A program made the position numbers and the translations under genes. Shown piece after piece: positions 7,652-15,774 of a stretch of DNA of 64,000 nucleotides (positions are counted from its first letter, which is position 1; each line of letters begins with the position of its first letter). The stretch lies in NCBI RefSeq assembly GCF_003574965.1, contig NZ_CP032317.1, positions 3,906,001-3,970,000 of the forward strand, read 5' to 3'. The notes beneath the pieces were generated by a model, which was given only the letters and a program-made list of their open reading frames with translations, did not search any database and was not told where the DNA came from. This DNA comes from Hymenobacter oligotrophus (GTDB taxonomy: Bacteria > Bacteroidota > Bacteroidia > Cytophagales > Hymenobacteraceae).

Positions 7652-8329
7652 ATGAAAAGCTTCCTCCGCGTAACCGTTGCTGTGGCGGCCCTGCTGCTGT
7701 TGGGCGCTGCCCCAGCTGTGCACGCTCAGAAACCGGAAACCAAAACCAAGCAAAAAGCCGCCAAACCCCGCAAAAAGGACGAAGTGGTAACGCTGCATGT
7801 AACCCAAAACGGCGCCGCCCTAGGTGATATTCGGCTGGTGCTGTTCGAGCAGACGCCGCTGCACAAGGCAAACTTTCTGAAGCGCGCCGAAGGCAAGCTC
7901 TACAACGGCACCACTTTCCATCGCGTTATTCCGGGCTTTATGGTGCAGGGCGGCGACCCAAATTCCAAGGACAACGACCCCACCAACGACGGCATGGGCC
8001 AGCCCAACGATCCGCGCATTCCGGCCGAAATTCGGCCCGAGCTGCGCCACAAACGCGGCGCCGTAGCAGCGGCCCGCGGCGGCGGGCCGGCCGGCACACC
8101 CAGCAGCCACGCCCAATTTTACATTGTGCAAAACCCCAACGGCACGCCTCACCTCGATGGCGCTTACACCGTGTTCGGGCAGGTAATTCAGGGGCAGGAA
8201 GTGGTGGACAAGATTGCCCAGGCGCCCCGCAACGAAATGGACCGCCCCGACCAAGACGTGAAAATGACCGTGGAGGTGGACAAGCTCAAAAAGAAGAAAA
8301 TTACCGAGCTGTACGGCTACCAGTATTAA
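7652..8329 (+). CDS. Periplasmic cyclophilin-type peptidyl-prolyl isomerase
   Basis: A 225-aa exported isomerase. Residues 1-25 are a clear signal peptide ending near AVHAQ, followed by a lysine-rich linker (KTKQKAAKPRKKDE). The cyclophilin domain then carries FHRVIPGFMVQGGDP, AAARGGGPAGTPSSHAQFYIVQN and LDGAYTVFGQVIQGQEVVDKI, which include the catalytic Arg and the Phe, Gln and His equivalents of the active site. It should speed proline isomerisation of proteins in the periplasm. No membrane anchor or lipobox is seen. The long frame upstream of 7652 is not coding. A palindromic repeat begins five bases after its stop. Confidence 0.93.
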   Translation: MKSFLRVTVAVAALLLLGAAPAVHAQKPETKTKQKAAKPRKKDEVVTLHVTQNGAALGDIRLVLFEQTPLHKANFLKRAEGKLYNGTTFHRVIPGFMVQGGDPNSKDNDPTNDGMGQPNDPRIPAEIRPELRHKRGAVAAARGGGPAGTPSSHAQFYIVQNPNGTPHLDGAYTVFGQVIQGQEVVDKIAQAPRNEMDRPDQDVKMTVEVDKLKKKKITELYGYQY

Positions 8330-8333
8330 TTCT

Positions 8334-8409
8334 GAATTTTGAATGCTGAATTCAGAATTGCGCGGCAGGCGACCCGTGCCGTCAATTCTGAATTCAGCAT
8401 TCAGAATTC
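8334..8409. repeat. Inverted repeat with 27-base arms rich in GAATTC
   Basis: Arms 8334-8360 and 8383-8409 are complementary with one mismatch. A second small stem (CGGCA/TGCCG) lies inside the 22-base loop. A third partial copy (ATTCAGAATTC) lies at about 8413-8423. The element is AT-rich in a GC-rich setting and fills most of the spacer between the cyclophilin gene and the reductase gene. Confidence 0.8.
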
Positions 8410-8430
8410 ACCATTCAGAATTCAACCGAA

Positions 8431-9330
8431 ATGCGTCTTCTCATTACCGGAGCCAACGGCTTGTTGGGCCAAAAACTGATCGGGCTGCTGCACCAAGAGC
8501 CCGGCGTGGAGCTGATTGCCACCTCGCGCGGCTCGAACCGCCTGGGCGAAGTGTTTCCCAACGTGCCCTTTGCCGCCCTCGATGTAACCAACGCCGAGCA
8601 GGTAGAGCAGGTGATTGGCGAACTGAAGCCCACGCACGTAATCCACACCGCCGCCATGACGAACGTGGACGAGTGCGAGCTAAACCGCGAAGCCTGCTGG
8701 CTGCAAAACGTAACGGCCACCGAAAACCTGGCCCGCACCTGCGCCGCGCACGATGTGCACCTCACGCACCTCAGCACCGATTTTATCTTCGACGGCTCGC
8801 ACGGCCCGCTTACCGAAGACGCCACGCCCAACCCCATTAGCTACTACGGCGAGAGCAAGCTGGCCGCCGAGCAGGCGGTGCAAAACACCGCCGGACTGCG
8901 CTGGGCTATTGCCCGCACCGTGCTGGTGTACGGCGTGCTGCACGGCGGCGGCCGCACCAACATTGTGCTGTGGGTGCGCAACTCGCTGCGCGAAGGCAAG
9001 CAGATAAAAGTGGTAAACGACCAGTGGCGTACGCCCACCCTGGCCGAAGACCTGGCCCAAGGCTGCTGGCTGATTGCCAAGCAAAGCGCCCTAGGCACCT
9101 ACAACATTTCGGGCCGCGAGCTGCTTACGCCCTACGACATTGCCCTGCGCGTGGCCGACCACTTCAGCCTCGATAAGTCGCTTATCATCGAGGCCGATGG
9201 CAGCACCTTTACGCAGCCCGCCAAACGCCCGCCGCGCACGGGCTTCATCATCGAGAAAGCCGAAAAGGAGCTGGGTTACCGCCCGCATAGCTTCACCGAG
9301 GGCATCGATATTGTAGCGGCCCAAGCATAG
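8431..9330 (+). CDS. RmlD-like SDR sugar-nucleotide reductase
   Basis: A 299-aa extended short-chain dehydrogenase of the dTDP-4-dehydrorhamnose reductase group. The dinucleotide-binding motif TGANGLLGQK is at residues 6-15. THVIHTAAMTNVDECE is the classical RmlD segment, STDFIFDG precedes the active site, and YYGESK supplies the catalytic Tyr-x-x-x-Lys. It would make a deoxysugar for surface polysaccharide, but no other rml genes are adjacent. It could instead be the SDR subunit that supports S-adenosylmethionine synthetase or another sugar reductase. The family is sure and the substrate is not. Confidence 0.82.
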   Translation: MRLLITGANGLLGQKLIGLLHQEPGVELIATSRGSNRLGEVFPNVPFAALDVTNAEQVEQVIGELKPTHVIHTAAMTNVDECELNREACWLQNVTATENLARTCAAHDVHLTHLSTDFIFDGSHGPLTEDATPNPISYYGESKLAAEQAVQNTAGLRWAIARTVLVYGVLHGGGRTNIVLWVRNSLREGKQIKVVNDQWRTPTLAEDLAQGCWLIAKQSALGTYNISGRELLTPYDIALRVADHFSLDKSLIIEADGSTFTQPAKRPPRTGFIIEKAEKELGYRPHSFTEGIDIVAAQA

Positions 9331-9418
9331 CAGGCTGCCGCGCGAGGTTTGGTCCGCGTTTGCCAGAGCGGCTCGGAGCGCGTAGCCCAAGGCATAGCCG
9401 ATCTACCATCCGAACGTT

Positions 9419-9485
9419 GCGGGCTTAGGCCCGCGCTAGACCTCACAACGGGGCCCCGAGCACACCTGCTCGGGGCCCCGTTGTG
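9419..9485. terminator. Two GC-rich hairpins after the RmlD-like gene
   Basis: A short hairpin (GCGGGC/GCCCGC, 9419-9434) is followed by a perfect one with 19-base arms at 9444-9485. Neither is followed by a T run, so intrinsic termination is less certain. They may instead protect the 3' end or be repeat elements. Confidence 0.5.
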
Positions 9486-9573
9486 CTTGAGCCACAACCA
9501 CCTAGGGCCGCCGAGCGTTAGCCATTGCTAGTCCGCCCCCGCATTCACCAACCACAACCAAAACCACGCCCCA

Positions 9574-10734
9574 ATGAAAGCACTGGTGTATCATGGCATG
9601 AAGGACGTGCGCGTCGACAACGTGCCCGACCCCGAAATTAAGGAAGACCGCGACGCCATTATCCGCGTGACGAGTACTGCCATCTGCGGCTCCGACCTGC
9701 ACATTTACAACGGCGGCATTCCGCAGCCGCGCCCCATGGTGCTCGGGCACGAGTTTATGGGCATTGTGGAGGAGGTGGGCCGCGGCGTAACCAACCTCAA
9801 GCGCGGCGATAGGGTAGTGGTGCCCTTCCCGATTGCCTGCGGCCACTGCTTTTTCTGCAACCACCACCTGCCCGGCCACTGCGAAAACTCCAACCCCGAG
9901 CACTACGGCCCGGAGGGCGGCGTGCTTACCGAAAAAGGCGGCGCGCTGTTCGGCTACACCGACCTCTACGGCGGCTACGACGGCGGCCAGGCCGAGTACG
10001 TACGCGTGCCCTACGCCGACCACGGCCCGCGCATCGTGCCCGATTCGCTGACCGACGAGCAGGTGCTGTTCCTGACCGACATCTTCCCGACGGGCTACTC
10101 CGGCATTGATTGGGGCGAGGTGCAGGGCGGCGAAATCGTGGCCATTTTCGGAGCCGGGCCGGTCGGGATTATGGCCGCCAAATCGGCGTGGCTGCGCGGG
10201 GCCGCTCGCGTGGTTATCATCGACCCGCTGCAATACCGCCTCGACAAGGCCAAGGCCACGGCCAACTGCGAAACCATCCGGTGGGAAGACCGCAAACAGG
10301 TGATTGAAGAAATACGCGCCATGAGCGGCGGCCGCGGTGCCGACGTGTGCGTGGAGGCGGTAGGGTTTGAGCCGATGCGGGACTTGCTGGACCGCGTGAA
10401 AGCTGTGGTCAACTTCGAGAAAGGTTCGCCCAAGGTGCTGGAGGCCTGCATGAGCGCTGTGCGCCGCGGCGGCATCGTGTCGGTGCTGGGCGTGTACCCG
10501 GCTTATTACGACAACTTCCCCGTGGGGCAGTTCTTCGACAAAGGCATTAAGCTGGTGGGCGGCCAGGCCCCCGCGCACAAGCACATCGATAAGCTGCTGC
10601 AATACGTGGTAGAAGGCCGCGTGCGCCTCGACGACGTGATTTCGCACCGCTTGCCCTTGAGCGAAGCGGCCCACGGCTACGACATCTTCCGCAACAAAAA
10701 AGACGACTGCACGAAGGTGGTGCTAAAGCCCTAG
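9574..10734 (+). CDS. Zinc-dependent medium-chain alcohol dehydrogenase
   Basis: A 386-aa MDR-family oxidoreductase. Cys38 in AICGSDLH and the motif LGHEFMG provide catalytic zinc ligands. The structural zinc lobe is CGHCFFCNHHLPGHC. IFGAGPVGIMAAKSAW is the Rossmann dinucleotide motif. The insertion rich in Gly and Tyr after the structural zinc lobe and the overall length (about 386-390 aa) are like the glutathione-independent formaldehyde dehydrogenase and threonine dehydrogenase-like subgroup. The substrate is not certain. The stop codon TAG lies inside a CCTAGG motif, and a strong hairpin follows. Confidence 0.9.
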   Translation: MKALVYHGMKDVRVDNVPDPEIKEDRDAIIRVTSTAICGSDLHIYNGGIPQPRPMVLGHEFMGIVEEVGRGVTNLKRGDRVVVPFPIACGHCFFCNHHLPGHCENSNPEHYGPEGGVLTEKGGALFGYTDLYGGYDGGQAEYVRVPYADHGPRIVPDSLTDEQVLFLTDIFPTGYSGIDWGEVQGGEIVAIFGAGPVGIMAAKSAWLRGAARVVIIDPLQYRLDKAKATANCETIRWEDRKQVIEEIRAMSGGRGADVCVEAVGFEPMRDLLDRVKAVVNFEKGSPKVLEACMSAVRRGGIVSVLGVYPAYYDNFPVGQFFDKGIKLVGGQAPAHKHIDKLLQYVVEGRVRLDDVISHRLPLSEAAHGYDIFRNKKDDCTKVVLKP

Positions 10735-10760
10735 GTGGCTGACAACAAGTTAGGTAACAA

Positions 10761-10796
10761 GCAACCAGGGCCCGCGGCGCAGCGGGCCCTGGTTGC
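10761..10796 (+). terminator. Hairpin terminator after the zinc dehydrogenase
   Basis: Perfect arms of 15 bases (GCAACCAGGGCCCGC and its complement) around a six-base loop, 26 bases after the stop codon. There is no long T run. Confidence 0.6.
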
Positions 10797-10974
10797 TGTT
10801 GCGCGCAAGCCAAGGCCGCCGAGCTGGGCATGGTCGAGCTGATTGCTTATCTTTCAGTTGGGCGGTGGTGCCGCTGCTTGGGTTGCCCTCCGCAACCTAG
10901 GGCTCACTGCTTGTTTGGCACCGGCAGGGCGGCTGCGCCCGGGCAACGGGCACTACTTGTTTGGTTTATTTCAT

Positions 10975-13647
10975 ATGAAGCAACAATACGGGCGAGGCGC
11001 TTGGAAAACGCGGCGGATTGTAGCCAGTGTGCTGGCCGCTTTGGGCGGTTTGCTCGCCACCGAAGCCGCGGCACAACCCACCCGCGCCACTCCGGCCAGC
11101 CGGTTGGCGCCGGCGCTGCAAGCCGAGGGCGCGCAGCCCGCGCGCCGGGCTACCTACCGCGTGCAAGTGCACGATGCCGCCGGTTTTCGGCAGTGGGCCC
11201 AGCAGCACTTGCGCGGCGCCCAATTGCGGCCCTACCCAGCCGATGCGCGCGTGTTTACGGTGCATGCGCCGGGGCAGCTAAGCAAATTGGCCGAGTGCCC
11301 CTGGGTAACGTTTGTGGATGTGGCCGACCGCGAAGCCAAACCCGAGAAAGAAATCGACGGGGTGGACCTAGGAGTCAACCGCATTTGGCCGGTGCACCAG
11401 CTCTACCCCAACCTCACGGGCCAGGGCCTCACGGTTTCCATCAAAGAGGATTCCTTTAACGGCGCCGATATCGATTTTAAGGGCCGGGTAGTTACCAGCA
11501 CGCTGTTTGGCTCCTCGCCCTCCGACCACGCCACCGTAATGGCCACGCTTATTGGCGGAGCCAGCAACTCCGCGCCCACGGGGCGCGGCGCGGCCTCGCG
11601 GGTGCAATTGGCTGCCTCCAACTACGCCCAGCTGATGCCCGACGATGCTGCCCAGCTGTCGGCCAACAAGGTTTCGGTGCAAAACCACTCTTACGGCGTG
11701 GCGGCCATCGAAAACTACTACGGCCTGGAGGCCCGGGCCTACGATCAGCAAACGCGGCAGCTGCCCGCCTTGCTGCACGTGTTTTCGTCGGGCAACGTGG
11801 GCAACCGCACACCTGGCTCGGGCACTTACGCGGGCTTGGCTGGCGTGGCCAACATTACCGGCCAGTTCAAAACCTCCAAAAACACGCTGTGCGTGGGCGC
11901 TACCGATGTGCTTGGCCGTGTGGCGGCCCCTAGCTCGCGCGGCCCCGCGCACGACGGCCGCCTCAAACCCGAAATGGTGGCCCTGGGCGAGGGCGGCACC
12001 TCCGACGCCGCCGCGGTGGTTTCGGGCATTGCTGCCTTGGTGCAACAAGCCTACCGCGACGAGCACAACGGCCAGCTGCCGCCCGCGGCCCTTGCCAAAG
12101 CCGTGCTGCTCAACAGCGCCGACGATGTGGGCCGCCCCGGCCCTGATTTTGAAGCTGGCTTTGGCCAGGCCGACGCCCTAGGTGCCGTGCAAACCATGCT
12201 CGATCGGCGCTTTGTGCAAGGGCGTGTGGCAAACGGAGCCACCGGCACATTTGCCCTGGCGGTGCCCGCCGGCGTGCGGCAACTAAAGCTTACGCTGGCG
12301 TGGGCCGACCCCGAAGCCGCCGCCAACGCCAGCAAAGCCCTCGTCAACGACTTGGATATGGAGTTGGTAAGCGCCAGCGGTGTGCGCGTGCGGCCGTGGG
12401 TGCTGAGCGCCTACCCGCACCGCGATTCGCTGAAGCTGCCGGCCCGCCGCGGCGTAGATAGGCTGAACAACGTGGAGCAAATAACCGTGGCTGCCCCCGC
12501 AGCCGGCACTTACCAAATACAAGTGCAGGGTGCCGCCGTAGCCGCCGGGCCCGAGCAGAATTTTGCCATAGCCTACGAATTCGAAAACGAAGGCCTTACC
12601 TGGACCAACCCCGTAGGCGGTACTGCCCTGCGTGCGGGCCAGCTGCAACGCCTGCGCTGGCAATGGCAAGGGCCCGCCGCCACCGGCACGCTCAGCTACC
12701 GCGCGGCCGGCGCCAGCACCTGGACAATCATCGACACGAACGTGGACCTAGGGTTGGGCCTGTACGCCTGGACGGCCCCCGCCGATGCCGCCGCAGGACA
12801 GCTGCGGCTGGAGGTTGGCAACACCGCCTATCCCACGGCCACTTTCGCCATCAGCCAGGCGCCCTTAGTAGAAGTGGGCTACGTGTGCACTCAGGAGTCG
12901 TTGCTGACTTGGGAGCCCGTGCCCGGGGCCACGCGCTACCAGGTGTTGCGGCTGGGGGTTAATGCCCTGGAGCCGCTGGCTACCACGGCCGATACGGCCT
13001 TGCTGCTGAATGTAGGCGGCGAAGCGGCGGCTATGCAGTACTACAGCGTGGTGCCCGTGCTGGCCGATGGCAGCGCCGGGGTGCGCGCCCGTACCGTTAG
13101 CCTCGCCGGGGCCAACAACCGGTGCTACGTACGCTCGTTTTTGCCCCGCCAACTGGTTACCGACCAGATAACGTTTGATTTGGTGCTGGGCAGCACCTTC
13201 CGGCTGCGCGCCGTGCACCTGGAGCGCGAAACCCCCGGTGGCTTCCAAACCGTGCAAACCGTTACGCCGGGGGCACAACCCACCATCGAGTTGCGCGATC
13301 AGCTGCCCGAGCCGGGCCTGTACCGTTACCGGGCCCGCCTCGAAACCCTCGCGGGCCAAACCGTTTACTCGCAGGTAGAGAACATTTACTACGCCCGGCC
13401 CGGCGACGTGCTGCTGTTTCCCAACCCCGTGGTGGCGGGCACCGCAGCCACCTTTATCGAGGCCAACGGGCTTGCCATGCGCTGGCAACTGATCGACCAC
13501 CTAGGGCGCCTCGTGCGCGAAGGCGAGGCCCCCGAGGCATCGGTAGGCCAGTTCGACACCAGCAACCTGCGGGCCGGTACATACATAGTGCGCATTACCC
13601 CCGCGGGCGGGGCTACCGTGGTGCGGCGCCTGGTAGTATTGCGCTAG
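10975..13647 (+). CDS. Secreted subtilisin-like (S8) protease with T9SS sorting domain
   Basis: An 890-aa exported protease. Residues 1-35 contain a basic start and signal peptide ending near TEAAAQ. A propeptide-like region follows, then the S8 domain: catalytic Asp159 in SIKEDSF, His185 in SDHATVMA and Ser343 in GTSDAAAVV. These contexts differ from classical DTG, HGT and GTSMA but match a Bacteroidota S8 subgroup. A jelly-roll-like domain and fibronectin-like segments follow. The last roughly 75 residues (FPNPVVAGTAATF to the end) form a type A C-terminal T9SS sorting domain. The open frame before 10975 lacks a signal sequence, so this ATG is chosen. The protein is probably surface-attached or released. 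Confidence 0.9.
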   Translation: MKQQYGRGAWKTRRIVASVLAALGGLLATEAAAQPTRATPASRLAPALQAEGAQPARRATYRVQVHDAAGFRQWAQQHLRGAQLRPYPADARVFTVHAPGQLSKLAECPWVTFVDVADREAKPEKEIDGVDLGVNRIWPVHQLYPNLTGQGLTVSIKEDSFNGADIDFKGRVVTSTLFGSSPSDHATVMATLIGGASNSAPTGRGAASRVQLAASNYAQLMPDDAAQLSANKVSVQNHSYGVAAIENYYGLEARAYDQQTRQLPALLHVFSSGNVGNRTPGSGTYAGLAGVANITGQFKTSKNTLCVGATDVLGRVAAPSSRGPAHDGRLKPEMVALGEGGTSDAAAVVSGIAALVQQAYRDEHNGQLPPAALAKAVLLNSADDVGRPGPDFEAGFGQADALGAVQTMLDRRFVQGRVANGATGTFALAVPAGVRQLKLTLAWADPEAAANASKALVNDLDMELVSASGVRVRPWVLSAYPHRDSLKLPARRGVDRLNNVEQITVAAPAAGTYQIQVQGAAVAAGPEQNFAIAYEFENEGLTWTNPVGGTALRAGQLQRLRWQWQGPAATGTLSYRAAGASTWTIIDTNVDLGLGLYAWTAPADAAAGQLRLEVGNTAYPTATFAISQAPLVEVGYVCTQESLLTWEPVPGATRYQVLRLGVNALEPLATTADTALLLNVGGEAAAMQYYSVVPVLADGSAGVRARTVSLAGANNRCYVRSFLPRQLVTDQITFDLVLGSTFRLRAVHLERETPGGFQTVQTVTPGAQPTIELRDQLPEPGLYRYRARLETLAGQTVYSQVENIYYARPGDVLLFPNPVVAGTAATFIEANGLAMRWQLIDHLGRLVREGEAPEASVGQFDTSNLRAGTYIVRITPAGGATVVRRLVVLR

Positions 13648-13662
13648 TGCCGTAGCGCCCAC

Positions 13663-13703
13663 AAAAAAGCCGCCCGGCCTGCATGCAGGCCGGGCGGCTT
13701 TTT
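13663..13703. terminator. Bidirectional terminator
   Basis: Perfect GC-rich hairpin with A6 before and T5 after, midway between the convergent S8 protease and first metalloprotease gene. Confidence 0.9.
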
Positions 13704-13729
13704 AGCACCTAGGGCACCGTTGTGCCAGT

Positions 13730-14527
13730 TTAGTACAGGTAGTTAAGAGCGGTTTTGTCGTTGTTGTTGAAGTTGCGGTTCTGGCCCGAGCCGATGCAGG
13801 CGAGCATGAACGAGCCGGGGTCGGCCGTGGTGGGCGTGCCGGGGATGTGGATAGCACCCACCGTACTGGCGCCTTCGTTTGCCGTCGAGCCGCCGCAGCT
13901 GTAGGAGCGGTCCATGTAGTCGGTGTGGCGGAAACCGATGCAGTGGCCAATTTCGTGTGCCAAAATTGTGGCCAGGTACCCAACGGCGGGGTTGTTGCCA
14001 ATGGCGCGCGAGTTTACCTTAACGCTGTTGTGCGGGTCGCCGGCCGAGGTGGGGAAGCCCGCCGACGCCAGGTACGAGCCCGTACCGCGCACGATGGCTA
14101 TATCGGCCCCGCCCGATACCCGCGCAAATTTCAGCGTAAGGTTTTCGGCGTTGTAGCGCCGAATGGCCTCGTCGAGCCCGGCCACGTAAGTGCTGGGCAA
14201 TTGGCTCGAAATGCTCACCGTAATGGTGCGCGGCAGGCCTTTCACGAGGTTGGTGGTGCGGTACTGCTCGGCGTTACCTACGCGCAACAGTTGCGGTGCG
14301 GTGGGGTGCTGCAGGTCGGCGTCGGTCAGGAAAATGTCGCCTTCAACCAGGTAGCCGCCGTCCACCTTTTGGGCGCCGGTGGCCGTCAGGCCCATGGCCC
14401 GAATCTGACCCAGGGTTTCTTCCGAAACCTGATCCTGCACTTTCACTTCATCTTTCGAGCAGCTGGCCAATGTGCTCAAGGCAACAGCTACTGCGGCAAC
14501 GGGAGTAAACCACTTCGTCATTTTCAT
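13730..14527 (-). CDS. HEIGH-type (M57-like) metalloprotease lipoprotein, copy 1
   Basis: A 265-aa lipoprotein: signal peptide with lipobox LASC (Cys23), then SKDEVKVQDQVSEETL. The zinc motif HEIGHCIGFRH starts at His191, giving two His and a third His as ligands and Glu192 as catalytic base, followed by TDYM. Conserved Cys in HEIGHC, SCGG and LACIG may form disulfides. The signature and size fit the 'dual-action HEIGH' peptidase family M57. It probably cleaves proteins in the periplasm or at the outer membrane. It is the last of three tandem paralogs on this strand and is closest to copy 2. Each copy has its own terminator. Confidence 0.85.
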   Translation of the reverse strand: MKMTKWFTPVAAVAVALSTLASCSKDEVKVQDQVSEETLGQIRAMGLTATGAQKVDGGYLVEGDIFLTDADLQHPTAPQLLRVGNAEQYRTTNLVKGLPRTITVSISSQLPSTYVAGLDEAIRRYNAENLTLKFARVSGGADIAIVRGTGSYLASAGFPTSAGDPHNSVKVNSRAIGNNPAVGYLATILAHEIGHCIGFRHTDYMDRSYSCGGSTANEGASTVGAIHIPGTPTTADPGSFMLACIGSGQNRNFNNNDKTALNYLY

Positions 14528-14669
14528 AGGGTTTTGGTTTGGTAGGTTTGATTTGAATGCGCCGATAAGCTGAACAGAAAGAACTTAATAATCAAGGGGT
14601 TTTAGCAGAAACTTGCGCCGCCTGGCTTACGTATGTGGGCGGCCCCTAGCAGCTTGGGCAAAGCCCTAA

Positions 14670-14711
14670 AAGCAACAAGCCCGGCTCTGTGCAGAGCCGG
14701 GCTTGTTGCTT
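14670..14711 (-). terminator. Intrinsic terminator after metalloprotease copy 2
   Basis: Near-perfect 20-base arms around a two-base loop, with TTTT following on the minus strand, 15 bases past the copy 2 stop. Confidence 0.85.
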
Positions 14712-14725
14712 AGGAGGAGCTACCC

Positions 14726-15520
14726 TTAGTACAGGTAGTTGAGGGCCGTGATGTCGTTGTTGTTGAAGTAACGGTTCTGGCCCGAGCCGATGCAAGCGAG
14801 CATGAACGAGCCGGGGTCGGCCGTAGTGGGCGTGCCGGGAATGTTGATGGCGCCAACGGTGCTGGCACCTTCGTTGGTGTACGAGCCGCCGCAGCTGTAG
14901 GAGCGGTCCATGTAGTCGGTGTGGCGGAAACCGATGCAGTGGCCGATTTCGTGCGCCAGAATCGTGGCCAGGTAGTTGGTGTTCGGGGTTTTGCCGATGG
15001 CCGTCGAGTTCACCTTAACGCTGTTGTGCGGGTCGCCGGCTGCGGTGGGGAAGCCTGCCGACGCCAGGTAAGAGCCGTTGCCGCGTACCAGAGCAATGTC
15101 GGCCGTGCCCGAAACGCGCTGGAAGCGGATCAGCAGGTTTTGCGCGTTGTAGCGCGCAATGGCTTCGTCGAGACCGGCTACATACGAGGCCGGCAGCTGG
15201 CTCGAAATGCTCACAGTGATGGTGCGGCCCGAGCCAACGTTTACGAGGTTGGTGGTGCGGTACTGCTCGGCGTTGCCCGTGCGCAGCAGTTGCGGTGCGG
15301 CGGGGTTTTGCAGTTCGGCTTCGGTTAGCAGAATGTCGCCTTCTACCAGGTAACCACCTTCTACTTTCTGAGCGCCAGCGGCCGTAAAGCCCATGGCTTT
15401 TATCTGAGCAAGGGTTTCTTCCGAAACCTGGTCTTTCACTTTTACTTCATCCTTCGAGCAGCTGGAAAACGAGCCGAGGGCAACAGCAGCTACAACAAGC
15501 GGGGTAAGAAACTTTTTCAT
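14726..15520 (-). CDS. HEIGH-type (M57-like) metalloprotease lipoprotein, copy 2
   Basis: A 264-aa paralog of the neighbouring gene. Lipobox FSSC, the stretch SKDEVKVKDQVSEETLAQIKAMGF, the zinc motif HEIGHCIGFRHTDYM and the C-terminus ALNYLY are nearly the same as copy 1, so most positions match by eye. The frame is open for 26 codons before the ATG at 15520, but only this start gives a proper lipoprotein signal (MKKFLTPLVVAAVALGSF). Its AT-rich upstream spacer (15521-15774) holds the terminator of copy 3. The close match to copy 1 points to a relatively recent duplication. Confidence 0.85.
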   Translation of the reverse strand: MKKFLTPLVVAAVALGSFSSCSKDEVKVKDQVSEETLAQIKAMGFTAAGAQKVEGGYLVEGDILLTEAELQNPAAPQLLRTGNAEQYRTTNLVNVGSGRTITVSISSQLPASYVAGLDEAIARYNAQNLLIRFQRVSGTADIALVRGNGSYLASAGFPTAAGDPHNSVKVNSTAIGKTPNTNYLATILAHEIGHCIGFRHTDYMDRSYSCGGSYTNEGASTVGAINIPGTPTTADPGSFMLACIGSGQNRYFNNNDITALNYLY

Positions 15521-15712
15521 TTTAAAAAGTTTTGTTGTTTTAGGTGGAGGGTAATGTGGTTTACAATTTGTGAGGAAAAAACGTGATGTGCAACGCAAAT
15601 CGTCTGAAACCTTAAAAAATTTAATGCGTACGCCCGCGTTTTCTGTTAAAATGGTTAATGAATCCGTTTGGGGAAGATGAATACTGATTTTGCACTATAC
15701 GCGCAAAACAAA

Positions 15713-15742
15713 CAAGCCCGGCTCCTTCCGGAACCGGGCTTG
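15713..15742 (-). terminator. Intrinsic terminator after metalloprotease copy 3
   Basis: Hairpin with arms CAAGCCCGG.. and CCGGGCTTG, then TTTGTTTTG on the minus strand. It resembles the copy 2 terminator in sequence, as if duplicated together with the gene. Confidence 0.8.
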
Positions 15743-15774
15743 CTGAACGGTGGCTATGGCTTAGCCTTGTACTA

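Noticed and set aside
9502-10674. 390-aa minus-strand open frame opposite the zinc dehydrogenase
   Set aside because: Shadow of a clearly recognised gene. Composition is not protein-like.
10843-10974. Extended N-terminus for the S8 protease
   Set aside because: The extra 44 residues put the signal peptide in the middle of the protein and overlap the spacer.
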